NCBI GenBank assembly: GCA_041879295.1
Contig: CP047152.1
Location: 2,981,501 to 3,045,500, forward strand
DNA: 64,000 nt
Source: Pseudomonas putida
GTDB lineage: Bacteria; Pseudomonadota; Gammaproteobacteria; Pseudomonadales; Pseudomonadaceae
Direction: 5' to 3'
Positions 37,547-47,672 of the stretch are shown here, piece after piece (the stretch's first letter is position 1; each line of letters opens with the position of its first letter). A model generated the notes under the pieces. That model saw nothing but the letters and a program-made list of their open reading frames with translations, was not told the DNA's origin and ran no database searches. The position numbers were made by a program, and so were the translations under genes.

Positions 37547-39034
37547 ATGCTACAAACACTCAAACAAACGTGGTTTTCCAACGTCCGTGGCGACGTGCTC
37601 GCGGGGATCGTCGTCGCACTTGCGCTGATCCCTGAAGCCATCGCTTTCTCTATCATTGCGGGCGTCGACCCCAAAGTTGGTCTCTACGCCTCATTCTGTA
37701 TCGCCGTGGTGATCGCCTTTGTCGGTGGCCGCCCAGGCATGATTTCAGCCGCGACAGGGGCCATGGCACTGCTGATGGTGACCCTGGTCAAGAACCATGG
37801 TCTTGAATATCTGCTGGCCGCCACGCTGCTGTGTGGCGTGTTGCAAATTGGTGCTGGCTACCTGAAGCTCGGCTCGCTGATGCGCTTCGTTTCGCGCTCG
37901 GTGGTGACCGGCTTCGTCAATGCACTGGCGATCCTGATTTTCATGGCTCAGCTGCCCGAGCTGACCAATGTCACCTGGCACGTCTACGCCATGACAGCCG
38001 CAGGCCTCGGCATCATCTACCTATTTCCCTATATCCCCAGGATCGGCAAGCTCATCCCATCGCCACTGGTGTGCATCATCGTGCTGACCGCAGTCGCCAT
38101 GTCGGTTGGGCTGGATATCCGCACGGTCGGTGATATGGGGGAACTGCCGGATACGCTGCCAATCTTTCTCTGGCCTGACGTGCCGCTGACGTTCGAGACG
38201 TTGGCCATCATCTTCCCTTACTCGGCAGCGCTGGCCGTGGTCGGTCTGCTGGAGTCGATGATGACCGCGACTATTGTCGACGACCTGACCGACACCCCCA
38301 GCGACAAGAACCGCGAGTGCAAGGGCCAGGGCGTGGCCAACATTGCTTCGGGTCTGATCGGCGGTATGGCCGGCTGCGCGATGATTGGTCAGTCGATCAT
38401 CAACGTGAAATCCGGCGGTCGTTCTCGTCTGTCCTCCCTGGCCGCAGGTGTATTCCTGCTGCTGATGGTGGTGTTCCTCGGCGACTGGCTGAAGCAGATC
38501 CCGATGGCTGCGCTGGTGGCAGTGATGATCATGGTGTCCATCGGCACCTTCAGTTGGGATTCGCTGCGCAACCTGAAGAAGCACCCGTTGTCGACCAACA
38601 TTGTCATGGTCGTCACCGTTGTGGTCGTGGTGGCCACCCACAACCTTGCCTTCGGCGTGTTGGCCGGCGTGCTGCTGGCCGCGATGTTCTTCGCCAACAA
38701 GGTTGGCCATTACATGGCGATCAGTTCTTCGCTGGACGAATCCGGCGAGCATCGTAGCTATAACGTCACTGGCCAGGTGTTCTTCAGCTCGGCAGACAAG
38801 TTCGTCGCGGCCTTCGACTTCAAAGAAGCCCTGAACAAGGTAACCATCGACCTGAATCGCGCCCACTTCTGGGATATCACCGCAGTTGCTGCCCTGGACA
38901 AGGTGGTTATCAAGTTCCGCCGCGAAGGCACCGAAGTTGAAGTGTTAGGTCTCAACGAAGCGAGCGCCACTATCGTGGATCGATTCGGAGTTCACGATAA
39001 ACCCGACGCCATTGATCAACTCATGGGCCACTGA
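37547..39034 (+). CDS. SulP-family anion transporter with STAS domain
   Basis: A 495-residue membrane protein starting at ATG 37547. About twelve hydrophobic segments, the SulP signature near the N-terminus ([28 protein letters not shown]) and a C-terminal STAS domain ([40 protein letters not shown]) define the family. Likely cargo is sulfate, bicarbonate or another small anion. A universal stress gene follows 14 bp later, the same sulP-usp pairing that is known from resistance islands such as AbaR of Acinetobacter. Confidence 0.92.
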   Translation: MLQTLKQTWFSNVRGDVLAGIVVALALIPEAIAFSIIAGVDPKVGLYASFCIAVVIAFVGGRPGMISAATGAMALLMVTLVKNHGLEYLLAATLLCGVLQIGAGYLKLGSLMRFVSRSVVTGFVNALAILIFMAQLPELTNVTWHVYAMTAAGLGIIYLFPYIPRIGKLIPSPLVCIIVLTAVAMSVGLDIRTVGDMGELPDTLPIFLWPDVPLTFETLAIIFPYSAALAVVGLLESMMTATIVDDLTDTPSDKNRECKGQGVANIASGLIGGMAGCAMIGQSIINVKSGGRSRLSSLAAGVFLLLMVVFLGDWLKQIPMAALVAVMIMVSIGTFSWDSLRNLKKHPLSTNIVMVVTVVVVVATHNLAFGVLAGVLLAAMFFANKVGHYMAISSSLDESGEHRSYNVTGQVFFSSADKFVAAFDFKEALNKVTIDLNRAHFWDITAVAALDKVVIKFRREGTEVEVLGLNEASATIVDRFGVHDKPDAIDQLMGH

Positions 39035-39048
39035 GAAGGAGAACAACG

Positions 39049-39900
39049 ATGACCCAAGTAATTGCCTGTATCGACGGTTCCACCTCGGCTCCAGCTGTGT
39101 GCGACTACGCAGCCTGGGCCAGTCTGAGCCTGGAAGCCCCGCTGACCTTCTTGCATGTGCTGGATCAGCGCCAGTACCCAGTTGCGGCCGACTTGAGTGG
39201 CAATATCGGCCTTGGCAGCCGCGAGCATCTGCTCGATGAGCTTGCTTCCCTGGATGAACAGCGCGGTAAGTTGGCCCTGGAGCAGGGGCGGATCATGTTA
39301 ACGGCCGCGAAAGAGCGGGCCATGACGGATGGTGTGACCGCGCCGGAGTCCAAGCAACGTCATGGCGATCTGCTGGAAAACCTGCAAGAGCTGGAAAGCG
39401 AAACGCGCCTATTGGTCATCGGTCGCCAAGGCGAGTCTAGCGGCGGTCTGAGTCAGCATGTCGGAAGCCAGCTGGAGAGCGTGATTCGTATCATGCACCG
39501 GCCAATCCTGGTCACCCCGGCCAACTTCCAAAAGCCCGAGAGCGCGATGCTGGCCTTCGATGGCAGCGCTACTACCCGCAAGGGTGTGGAGATGCTGGCG
39601 GCCAGCCCCCTGCTGAAGGGGCTGCCGATCCACCTGGTGATGGTTGGGCCAGTGAACGACGAATCGTCCGCGCAGCTGGACTGGGCGCAGAAAGTGCTGC
39701 TCAACGTCGGATTCACTGTTCGCGCCGAGACCCTGAACGGCGAGATAGAGCCTACCTTGCACGCCTATCAGAAAGAGCACGGCATCGACCTGCTGGTGAT
39801 GGGGGCCTACGGTCATTCGCGCATCCGTCAGTTTCTGGTCGGCAGCACCACGACCAGCATGCTGCGCACCACCACTGGCCCACTGTTGCTGCTGCGCTAA
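39049..39900 (+). CDS. tandem-domain universal stress protein
   Basis: A 283-residue protein with AAGGAG upstream of ATG 39049. Two Usp domains: the first opens TQVIACIDGSTSAPAVCDYA, the second SAMLAFDGSATTRKGVEMLA. The second domain ends MGAYGHSRIRQFLVGSTTTS, the complete G-x2-G-x9-G-S nucleotide loop, so it should bind ATP; the first domain has a looser GRQGESSGGLSQHVGS. Co-transcribed with the SulP transporter and DksA-like gene. Confidence 0.92.
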   Translation: MTQVIACIDGSTSAPAVCDYAAWASLSLEAPLTFLHVLDQRQYPVAADLSGNIGLGSREHLLDELASLDEQRGKLALEQGRIMLTAAKERAMTDGVTAPESKQRHGDLLENLQELESETRLLVIGRQGESSGGLSQHVGSQLESVIRIMHRPILVTPANFQKPESAMLAFDGSATTRKGVEMLAASPLLKGLPIHLVMVGPVNDESSAQLDWAQKVLLNVGFTVRAETLNGEIEPTLHAYQKEHGIDLLVMGAYGHSRIRQFLVGSTTTSMLRTTTGPLLLLR

Positions 39901-39905
39901 CGGCC

Positions 39906-40259
39906 ATGGACGACGCCCTCGATCTTGCCCATTTCAAGACCCTACTGGAACAGCGGGCTGCCGAGCTGGATCGGTTGCTGGAAGACGCTGAGTCTCGCTC
40001 GCAATCGGTGGAGTTGGATCAAAGCAAGGTAGGGCGTCTGTCGAGGATGGACGCACTCCAGCAGCAAGCGATGAACGATGCCATCCGCAGTCGGGCGCAG
40101 CATGAACGCGTCCGCCTCCAGCTGGCCCTCAAGCGTTGGCACGAGGGCGAGTATGGCTGGTGTAACCAATGCGGCGAGTTGATCGCCTCGGGCCGCCTGG
40201 AATTCGATCCGGCCACGCCGTTGTGCATCACCTGTGCGAGCCGCGCCGAGTCGGATTGA
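39906..40259 (+). CDS. DksA/TraR-type zinc-finger protein
   Basis: A 117-residue protein, 5 bp after the stress protein gene. The N-terminal helical hairpin (FKTLLEQRAAELDRLLEDAE) is followed by a four-cysteine zinc finger, CNQCGEL...PLCITCAS. Proteins of this type bind in the RNA polymerase secondary channel. The tip acidic pair of DksA is not evident, so it is closer to TraR-like or orphan forms. It suggests the cargo operon includes its own transcription modulator. Confidence 0.88.
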   Translation: MDDALDLAHFKTLLEQRAAELDRLLEDAESRSQSVELDQSKVGRLSRMDALQQQAMNDAIRSRAQHERVRLQLALKRWHEGEYGWCNQCGELIASGRLEFDPATPLCITCASRAESD

Positions 40260-40304
40260 AACCATGACAGCTCGTGACGTCAGTCCCAATTAACGAGGCT
40301 TCTA

Positions 40305-41267
40305 ATGTATTTGATGGCTAAAAACTGGTTGGGCCGAACACAGAAAACAAGTGCCTGGATGTGGGCACTGCTGTGCTTTGTATTGCTTACCGTATTCCAA
40401 GTCCGCACCCATCACCTTGATGATCGGTTGTACTTCTGGATCAAGACCCACTGGCACACCGACGATTGGCAGGAGCGCTCTGTGTGGCTGCCTGACTATC
40501 GGGTTGAGCTCGATGCTAAGCCGGTTCCCGGTGTGGACAACAACCTTTCGGGCCTGACCTTCGACCCTGACCTGAACCTGCTATGGGCGGTTACCAACGG
40601 CCCAAACGAACTATTGGCCCTCAGTCGTGACGGTGACGTGGAAAGGCGCTATAGCCTGGACGGTTTCCACGATGTGGAGGCGGTGTCCTATGCCGGCAAC
40701 GGCCAACTGGTAATCGCCGAGGAGCGCCGGCAGAGCCTTGTTATCGTGGATGTCCCCCTCGCCGAAGGCAGTAAGCTTTCTCCCGGTCGCTCATTGAGCC
40801 GAGACCAGTATCCAGCTCTGACCTTGGCACTTGGCAAGGCGGACAACAAAGGCCTTGAAGGGCTCGCCTACGACCTGAAAGGTGATCGCTTGTTTGTGAC
40901 CAAGGAGCGTGACCCTCGCCAATTGCTGGAAGTGGGCGGCCTTCGTGCCAGCCTGGCAGGAGGTTTTTCCCTGCACGTGCGCGACCTGTCCAACTTGGTA
41001 AAGGACAAGGTATTTGCCACTGACTTGTCTTCGGTCGTCTTCGATCAACAGAGTGGCCACCTGATATTGCTCAGCGACGAGTCGAAACTGCTGATTGAAA
41101 TCACCGATGAGGGCAAGGTGGTGAGTTTCCGCTCCTTGGCGAGGGGGTTTGCTGGTTTGCTGAAAGGCATACCCCAAGCCGAAGGCGTAACCATCGACGA
41201 TGAAGGGTATTTGTACGTGGTCAGCGAGCCGAACTTGTTCTATCGCTTTACCCGCGAGACAGACTGA
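40305..41267 (+). CDS. SdiA-regulated (YjiK-like) beta-propeller membrane protein
   Basis: A 320-residue protein. One N-terminal membrane helix (WMWALLCFVLLTVFQV, about residues 19-36) anchors a periplasmic domain with repeated strands: NNLSGLTFDPDLNLLWAVTN, VEAVSYAGNGQLVIAEERRQ, KGLEGLAYDLKGDRLFVTKE, AEGVTIDDEGYLYVVSEPNL. This matches the SdiA-regulated family. Function unknown. It closes the plus-strand cargo operon 45 bp after the DksA-like gene. Confidence 0.88.
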   Translation: MYLMAKNWLGRTQKTSAWMWALLCFVLLTVFQVRTHHLDDRLYFWIKTHWHTDDWQERSVWLPDYRVELDAKPVPGVDNNLSGLTFDPDLNLLWAVTNGPNELLALSRDGDVERRYSLDGFHDVEAVSYAGNGQLVIAEERRQSLVIVDVPLAEGSKLSPGRSLSRDQYPALTLALGKADNKGLEGLAYDLKGDRLFVTKERDPRQLLEVGGLRASLAGGFSLHVRDLSNLVKDKVFATDLSSVVFDQQSGHLILLSDESKLLIEITDEGKVVSFRSLARGFAGLLKGIPQAEGVTIDDEGYLYVVSEPNLFYRFTRETD

Positions 41268-41543
41268 CCAGTCAACAAGCTACAGTCAGGCGTGGCCGGG
41301 ACGCTTGAACTGTTAGCGTGCGATTTTTACGAATTCTGCGGGTTCCCCATCAGGGCCTAGTTGGCCCTGGTTTCAGAGGGAGTGCGGTGACCTTACCGTT
41401 GGCAACCGCCTTCAGCTGAATCATCTCGAATATTAGTCGCTGGTTAACCGAAGCCAGCCGAGCTACCTCCGCTAAAAGCTGATCATTCTCTGCACGGAGC
41501 ACCCTGTTCTTTTCTTTCTCGCTCATCAACGCTTGATGCTTAG

Positions 41544-42735
41544 GGAAGGTCTGAAGTAGCCCTGTATTTCCGGTCGACTTCAGCCCTCGCTGCTTTTGAA
41601 AGCGGGCCGTCGATCAAATTCGACCAGGTAACCCGCTCAGTTCTCCGTTTTTGGCCGCCGCGAGCACCTCGCAGCAGCCATTTTCCGCATTACAGGTGCA
41701 CCTTTCCTGCGGTAGTCAGCAAATGTCGGCGCGCCATCCATAGGTTCGACAGCGCGAACAGCGTCACCAGCTGAGCGGTGTTCTTGGCCAGGCCACGGAA
41801 GCGCACCTTCACGTAACCGAACTGGCGCTTGATCACTCGAAACGGGTGCTCGACCTTCGCTCGCACTTGTGCCTTGGCCTTCTCGATCTTGCGCTTGGCT
41901 TTGTACAGGGCGCTGCGTTTATCGAGCTTCTTGTAGGTGCTGCGGCGTGCTGCGACCTGCCAGATCACTTCGCGGCCAGCATGTTCGGGGCGCTTTTCGA
42001 CGCCGGTGTAGCCGGCATCGGCGCAGACGACGTTCTCGTCACCGTGCAGCAGTTTGTCGACCTGGGTGATATCCGCCACGTTGGCTGCCGTGCCTACCAC
42101 GCTGTGTACCAGCCCCGACTCATCATCCACGCCGATGTGCGCCTTCATGCCAAAGTAATACTGGTTCCCTTTCTTGCTCTGGTGCATTTCCGGGTCGCGC
42201 TTGCCGTCCTGGTTCTTGGTCGAGCTGGGCGCGTGGATCAGTGTGGCATCGACGATAGTGCCCTGGCGCAGCGACAGGCCGCGATCCCCCAGGTAGCCAT
42301 TGATTACGCCGAGGATGCCGGCTGCCAGCTCATGTTTCTCCAGCAAGCGACGGAACTTGAGGATGGTGGTTTCGTCGGGAATACGCTCGAGGCTCAGCCC
42401 GGCGAACTGACGCAGGATGGTCGTCTCGTAGAGCGCTTCTTCCATGGCCGGGTCGCTGTAGCCGAACCAGTTCTGCATCAGATGGATACGTAACATGGCC
42501 ATCAGCGGATAGGCTGGACGACCACCTTCACCCTTTGGGTAGTGTGGCTCGATCAGGGCAATCAATCCCTTCCACGGCACCACCTGATCCATCTCGATCA
42601 GGAACAATTCCTTACGGGTCTGCTTGCGCTTGCCGGCGTACTCGGCGTCGGCGAAGGTCATCTGCTTCATGGAAAAACTCGGCTGGCGGGATCGGCGTAT
42701 TTCACCAGATTCAGGAAGTCTTTTTCAGACCTTCC
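41544..42735 (-). mobile_element. IS5-family insertion sequence, copy b (distinct type)
   Basis: A 1192-bp element with ends GGAAGGTCTGAAGTAG (left) and GGAAGGTCTGAAAAAG (right, inward), flanked by a perfect TTAG duplication (41540-41543, 42736-42739). Its transposase is related to, but clearly different from, that of copies a and c. Confidence 0.93.
41690..42670 (-). CDS. IS5-family transposase (second type)
   Basis: A 326-residue DDE transposase (MKQMTFADAEYAGKRKQTRK...). First Asp in IVDATLIHAPSSTKN, second in VCADAGYTGVEKRPEHAGRE, Glu in VEHPFRVIKRQFGYVKVRFR. It is complete. The sequence is a homologue of the copy a/c enzyme, with many substitutions. Confidence 0.95.
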   Translation of the reverse strand: MKQMTFADAEYAGKRKQTRKELFLIEMDQVVPWKGLIALIEPHYPKGEGGRPAYPLMAMLRIHLMQNWFGYSDPAMEEALYETTILRQFAGLSLERIPDETTILKFRRLLEKHELAAGILGVINGYLGDRGLSLRQGTIVDATLIHAPSSTKNQDGKRDPEMHQSKKGNQYYFGMKAHIGVDDESGLVHSVVGTAANVADITQVDKLLHGDENVVCADAGYTGVEKRPEHAGREVIWQVAARRSTYKKLDKRSALYKAKRKIEKAKAQVRAKVEHPFRVIKRQFGYVKVRFRGLAKNTAQLVTLFALSNLWMARRHLLTTAGKVHL

Positions 42736-42960
42736 TTAGAGTCTCGCTGGGCTCGCACCGACTTGCCAACGATGTTGCGAATCCTTTCCGCTATGCTTGG
42801 GTAAGTGTTATGGATGAGTCCCGGAGTCACACCTGCGGCACGGGCAACGGATGTGATGGAAAGCTTTCCGTCACCAGCAATGAGATCGTCGACGACCTTG
42901 TTGAGCGCGGCGAGTGTCTTCGACCTGGAGCGAATAGGAGAGTCAGGGCCCACCGCCTGT

Positions 42961-44802
42961 CTAGTCATTTGCCGCCTCCTCCATTTCCTCAACTGGAGAA
43001 AGGCCAAGGCTGGTAATTACATCTAGTGCAACCTGCAAGTCGCGTTCTGCGCGCTGCCTAACAGCCGGGCCTGCATCCTCAATTTTTATCAGCTCTCGCT
43101 GTTGAATGTAGATGTCCTGCCAAGTGCTGGCGAAGACTTCATCGATCACCGAATTTTTGCACCCTGGACACCGTGTGGCTTCGTATAGACCAGCACCTCC
43201 GCAGCCCCGCTCTGTGGCGATGCACCAGCCGTGTCCAGTCGCACGAATGTTGGCATGTGGGGCGGTCTGGGCAAGCAAAGCAGCTCTATCCTTGATTGGA
43301 ATTGCCCGCAATTCCACAATCTTTTCGCCAGCGCCCCCTGCCAGTGGCTGATCATCGAGCCATGATTCGATCAGGTCAATTTTAAACTCTGTCATCTGCT
43401 GGAAGATCTCATCAAAGAGAGTCAGGTCTTGCTGCGGATTGGATGCATAGAGTTGGGTCATACTCATGCTGCTGTGTTTGAACTGCCATTTGAGGTAGAT
43501 CAATGAAGTGCGGCCCATACGGGATTCTACAAAGCATCTTGCATATGTTCGCCTGCATTGATGCGTCCTCAACGGCCAATCGCTTCCAGCGGCTTTAGCT
43601 ATACGGTCAAACGCAGCATTGGATGCTTGCCCGCTGAGAGCCTCAACATGATGGCTTTCCTGAACTTTCCCTCCTTGTGTGTTTCGTCCCAAAAATAGTT
43701 TATTCGCGTCTTTTCGGGCTTTTTCGAGCCTAAGGAGATGTTCAGTTGAATACGAAAAATCCCGATTGCTTGCAAGCTGTCTAATCTCTTCATCCAGCTC
43801 TTTTCTGATGGGTGCTGAATATTTTGCCAAAAGACTTAAAGCTTCAATCGTTAGTTCTGGCACAAGATATTCGACTTGGCCTTTACCTGTCTTGTGCTCG
43901 ACTGTGGTCACCCAGCAAAAATTAATTCCATTTCTTAACTCTTTGCGCCAAGCGCCAACCTCAATTCCAATTGCCTCGTCATTGCGCATGCCGCTAGTGA
44001 TTGAAACTATATACAGAACAGCATCTCTGCAACGAATTGCCATCCGTTCATCACTAGGATGATATCCAATACCATTGACTGCCAATTCGGCCTTCATCTC
44101 CCGGACAATGCTTTCGCAATAGTTGAAAATCCTAGATTGTTCATCATGAGGAATGATATCTGTTCGCCCGACGTTTTTAGTGGCAGCACCCAACCCTTTT
44201 ACATTCGCGACCCCACAAATCCGCCACAATGTCGAATTACCCCAAGGATAACTCTGAATGGGAAACATCGTGTCGACAGAAAACACCCAAAGAAAATCAA
44301 TAACCCGTAATCGCCCATACAGCGGGAGAGGCCTTAACTTCAATTCATATTTGCAATGATGAACGTAATTGCTGACATGGATCGGACGGACATCTGCAAA
44401 GCTTGAAACTCCTAGATTGTTTAACCAGCGAACAAAAGGCATCACGCTGACGACGGCGAAAGTAGTAATGCCCCGTGCGATAGGAGGTTTGGATCTAGGC
44501 ATTCCTCTTTTAAACCAAGCATAAGCAACAGCTTTGCAGTCATCAATAAGCGCCCGAGGCATGCCCATATCCCAGTTGATGAATTTATAAGAATGAGCAA
44601 TATTGGCCTGATCAAAAAACGGGCGAAGATCCCACTGTGCATCGCCAAACCTGCTAAGAACGAAGGTTTCTCCATCTTCATTAACGATAGCGCTGATCAC
44701 GATTGCATCCCGCTCTGCGGGACTTAGACCATTCGCTGAAACTGGCTGTGCGATGAGGACATCATATGCCTTTAACACCGCATTCGTGGTTCTTATGCTC
44801 AA
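42961..44802 (-). CDS. ginC: tyrosine recombinase, third of the trio (GinC-like)
   Basis: A 613-residue protein starting at TTG 44802, overlapping the end of the second recombinase (TTGA). The catalytic domain shows ITSGMRNDEAIGIEVG (first Arg), then RTHQCRRTYARCFV (the H-x-x-R equivalent), WQFKHSSMSMTQLYAS (His/Tyr). A Cys-rich C-terminal segment (CIATERGCGGAGLYEATRCP, GCKN) is probably zinc-binding. Large size and this Cys tail match the long recombinases of GInt modules. It is co-transcribed with the two other recombinases. Confidence 0.88.
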   Translation of the reverse strand: MSIRTTNAVLKAYDVLIAQPVSANGLSPAERDAIVISAIVNEDGETFVLSRFGDAQWDLRPFFDQANIAHSYKFINWDMGMPRALIDDCKAVAYAWFKRGMPRSKPPIARGITTFAVVSVMPFVRWLNNLGVSSFADVRPIHVSNYVHHCKYELKLRPLPLYGRLRVIDFLWVFSVDTMFPIQSYPWGNSTLWRICGVANVKGLGAATKNVGRTDIIPHDEQSRIFNYCESIVREMKAELAVNGIGYHPSDERMAIRCRDAVLYIVSITSGMRNDEAIGIEVGAWRKELRNGINFCWVTTVEHKTGKGQVEYLVPELTIEALSLLAKYSAPIRKELDEEIRQLASNRDFSYSTEHLLRLEKARKDANKLFLGRNTQGGKVQESHHVEALSGQASNAAFDRIAKAAGSDWPLRTHQCRRTYARCFVESRMGRTSLIYLKWQFKHSSMSMTQLYASNPQQDLTLFDEIFQQMTEFKIDLIESWLDDQPLAGGAGEKIVELRAIPIKDRAALLAQTAPHANIRATGHGWCIATERGCGGAGLYEATRCPGCKNSVIDEVFASTWQDIYIQQRELIKIEDAGPAVRQRAERDLQVALDVITSLGLSPVEEMEEAAND

Positions 44803-46406
44803 ATTTCGCCGCCCAATTTTTTCTTCATGAACTCGATTTTTTTAGCCCAGAACAAGTGCGGAGATGACTCAGCCTGAGCCCTTGCTTGCGAAACCAATGC
44901 AAGATCAAACTTCTGGGTGAAATCATCTATCAATCGAATATAGTCAAACTGACGCTTGCGCCATGCGCCCCACTCGTCCGTGAGAAAGTATTCGACTTCT
45001 GCATACAAGAATTGTTGGTAGCTGAACAGCCGGTATAAGTCCTCCAAGGTGCCTACAATTGCATAGCTAGGGCAACCGAGGCAGTGGATGAATTCAGAAC
45101 AATGATTGACGCCATCCTTTGGTGCCAGACTACCGTAAAGGCTATCTTTGCAGCCGCCTGGTGGGGTTGGTATAACGTTTATGCCACGTAGTTTGTCCGG
45201 AAAAGCCTCCCCAACAAATGTCGCCCCGTCGACCTTGATCTCATCGTTGATTTTCAAATAGTGATTATCGGCGACACCAGGGGTATGACCCATAACGGAG
45301 GAAACTTCTATAATGTCGCCACCGCTCAGTTTCCACAAACGGCTTTCCATAGTCTTTCGCAGCCGACTAAGCGTGACATTTAGCCGATTGCCTTGATCAT
45401 CCTGAAGCGCATGACGCTCACAAATGCTTTTTGCCGTGACATATAAAGCACCGGGTGTAAGGGTAACGATGTCGTTCGAGCGGCCAGGCTGGCCCGAGCG
45501 ATATAACCACACACATGAAGATATTTCATCAGGTGCCAGTGCTACGAGTGGCTTAGAAATCTCCAGCGCCTTATTGAGGACTGCCACCCCATCCAGGGGA
45601 ATAGCACTGTACTCATCTAGCAGATTAGTCTGACGGATTGTTTTGCTCTGTGCGCCTTTACCTCGACGTTTGACGGTAGTAATCAACCTGAGATTAGGAA
45701 TAAATGGGTGAGGCTGTAGGGCATCCCTTTTCATCTCCAAGAGCGGCGTAGTATTGATTCCAGACCTTGCCGCAGTAATTAGTAGCAATACAGCCATCGC
45801 CTCCGCGCCATTTCCAAGGAATGTACCCTTATGGATGGCAATAAGATCTGACTTCAAAGCGCCAATCAGCCTTTGCATTTCACCCAAGGTGAGCGGATCT
45901 GCATCTTTAGTGCTCTGCGAATTATTAGGAAATGGATTGAGGGGCAAAAGATCGTCAAGATTAACTTCAATAAATCCATATTCAGCCAAAACAACAACTA
46001 ACGACTTGAAGCTAGTATAGTAATTCTTGGCTGTCGAGCCGTTAGGGTATTTTAGCCTCAGCCAAGAGACGTATCGATCCAAGTGGCTTTTGGTAAGACT
46101 GTTTGGCGTTGCAGGTGGCGACTTGACCGAACCTCCACTCAAGAAATTTATAAAAAATCTCAGCCCGTTCGTAGAGTAACCAATCAAGGTCGTCACTGAG
46201 AAGTTTCCTCCTTGTAGCAAAGCTTTGATAACGTGAAGACTTTGAATTGCCCAAGCGTCGAAGCCCAAGCCTAAATATTTCGTATGATCGAGTTGCCTGT
46301 GGTTTCTCGGGTTTCTCGGCAGGTCAATCTTGATATCATCTTCGACAGCCTCGAATCCTTTTGTAACCGACCGCATAACCGCCTTGTAGCTTTTTTGCCG
46401 AGCCAA
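44799..46406 (-). CDS. ginB: tyrosine recombinase, second of the trio (GinB-like)
   Basis: A 535-residue protein. ITAARSGINTTPLLEMKRDA holds the first Arg; SRLRKTMESRLWKLSGGDII and SSVMGHTPGVADNHYLKIND give the second Arg region, His and Tyr. The histidine of the usual HxxR box appears replaced (LSRLRKT). A Cys cluster follows (NHCSEFIHCLGCPSYA). It starts 10 bp after ginA ends and overlaps ginC. Named by architecture and order. Confidence 0.88.
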   Translation of the reverse strand: MARQKSYKAVMRSVTKGFEAVEDDIKIDLPRNPRNHRQLDHTKYLGLGFDAWAIQSLHVIKALLQGGNFSVTTLIGYSTNGLRFFINFLSGGSVKSPPATPNSLTKSHLDRYVSWLRLKYPNGSTAKNYYTSFKSLVVVLAEYGFIEVNLDDLLPLNPFPNNSQSTKDADPLTLGEMQRLIGALKSDLIAIHKGTFLGNGAEAMAVLLLITAARSGINTTPLLEMKRDALQPHPFIPNLRLITTVKRRGKGAQSKTIRQTNLLDEYSAIPLDGVAVLNKALEISKPLVALAPDEISSCVWLYRSGQPGRSNDIVTLTPGALYVTAKSICERHALQDDQGNRLNVTLSRLRKTMESRLWKLSGGDIIEVSSVMGHTPGVADNHYLKINDEIKVDGATFVGEAFPDKLRGINVIPTPPGGCKDSLYGSLAPKDGVNHCSEFIHCLGCPSYAIVGTLEDLYRLFSYQQFLYAEVEYFLTDEWGAWRKRQFDYIRLIDDFTQKFDLALVSQARAQAESSPHLFWAKKIEFMKKKLGGEI

Positions 46407-46416
46407 TGGTGCTACC

Positions 46417-47574
46417 TCAAATACGCGAAACCGAATCAGTCATAAACATCATGTCAATTTCGTCCTCGTGAGCAAGGACGGATTGGGCTTCAAGCTGGTT
46501 TATGAGATGCAAATAGATCATAGTTGTTTGCACATCTGAATGCCCCAGCCTATCTCGGACATACAACAATGGCTCACCTTCAAACTCTTTGCTTTTTCGA
46601 AGAGCAAGCAAGGTATAAGTCCCATAGGTGTGGCGTAGCATGTGGGCCCGAACATAGAAACCGCACTTTCTTTCATAGGACTTCATAACGTCCACTACGG
46701 AATCTTTTGAATAATGCCTGCCTTCATTAGTCAGCAGCAGCGCGGTAACACGTCCATCACCATTGGACTTACGAACCTCTCGTTGGTGAAGGGAGTAAGA
46801 CCACATGCTCTCCATCAACGACCATGGCACGTCGATAGTTCTAGGCCGGTCGTACTTGATATGCATGTCTGAAGGATCAAGAGCAACACTGATCATTTGC
46901 CTTGGGCGCAGTCCCTTCTTCAACCTGGGGTTGAACACATATTTGAGAGGAAAAGACCTCGCTTCACAGGAGCGAAGGCCGGTACGCACCATGAGGTGGA
47001 ACAATATCTGGTGGCTTGGATCGGTATCCAGGGCAAGGCATACCTTGACTTGATCCTTGGTCAGGAATTTGGTCAAGCGCTTTCGGTCGCGAACCATCAC
47101 CGAAACTTTCGTGCTCTCGGCTCCGGGCAGAGCGATATGACTGAGAAGACCGGAATGTTGGGCAACTCTTACCCTTTTCTCACCGAAGGGCAGCACAGTT
47201 ATCAGGTTGCGCTGCTTAGCCCATCGGTAGAACCTCACGATCAAGGCCAGACGATTGTTCACCGTGCCGGGATCAAGTGCTAATTCTCCGCTCGACCAAT
47301 CCCTGTACCTCGACAGAGCACTCAGACCGTGAGCCGGGCTTTCCTCGTCCCAGCCCAATCCATTGGCTTCCAGGAAGGCAAAGTAATCGTACAGACGCCG
47401 TCCATAGGCTTCCCAAGTCAAATCGCTTAGGGCCTCACCTGACTCGATAAGCGTGTGCCAAAGGAAGGATTGAGCTGGCTCGACTGGCCATCCCTCTGAC
47501 CCAATCAGCAACGGAAAGCCTTCAAAGGATCGACCTGCTAATGCTAGGTCTTTTGTTGCGAATACCAGCCTCAT
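46417..47574 (-). CDS. ginA: tyrosine recombinase, first of the trio (GinA-like)
   Basis: A 385-residue site-specific recombinase. The SAM-like N-terminal domain (residues about 50-140) precedes the catalytic domain: VRTGLRSCEARSFPL (Arg I), RAHMLRHTYGTYTLLAL (HxxR), LGHSDVQTTMIYLHLINQLE (His and nucleophile Tyr). It is the first gene of the recombination operon, starting about 120 bp inside the right end of the element, and should bind the nearby inverted end. Confidence 0.92.
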   Translation of the reverse strand: MRLVFATKDLALAGRSFEGFPLLIGSEGWPVEPAQSFLWHTLIESGEALSDLTWEAYGRRLYDYFAFLEANGLGWDEESPAHGLSALSRYRDWSSGELALDPGTVNNRLALIVRFYRWAKQRNLITVLPFGEKRVRVAQHSGLLSHIALPGAESTKVSVMVRDRKRLTKFLTKDQVKVCLALDTDPSHQILFHLMVRTGLRSCEARSFPLKYVFNPRLKKGLRPRQMISVALDPSDMHIKYDRPRTIDVPWSLMESMWSYSLHQREVRKSNGDGRVTALLLTNEGRHYSKDSVVDVMKSYERKCGFYVRAHMLRHTYGTYTLLALRKSKEFEGEPLLYVRDRLGHSDVQTTMIYLHLINQLEAQSVLAHEDEIDMMFMTDSVSRI

Positions 47575-47672
47575 GCCGCTGCCCTAAAACACTTCCAATG
47601 GATTGCCTTATGAAGCCTGGAAACTGCTGTTCCAGAGGGGTTCAGAAGGTGGCGCGGACTCTACAGGATTTA

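Larger units (their letters stand above)
41350..42968 (-). pseudogene. ginD: ginD-like small recombination gene, split by an IS5-family element
   Basis: The 5' part (42736-42968) starts MTRQAVGPDSPIRSRSKTLA, overlapping the end of ginC, and holds a helix-turn-helix-like SITSVARAAGVTPGLIHNTY. It is cut after RAQRDSK by the insertion. Removing the element and one TTAG repeat continues the frame as HQALMSEKEKNRVLRAENDQ, LLAEVARLASVNQRL and ends PGPTRP with a TGA at 41350-41352. The intact protein would be about 143 residues, HTH plus coiled coil, as expected for the fourth gene of GInt-type modules. With the insertion it ends GLKKTS. Confidence 0.85.
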
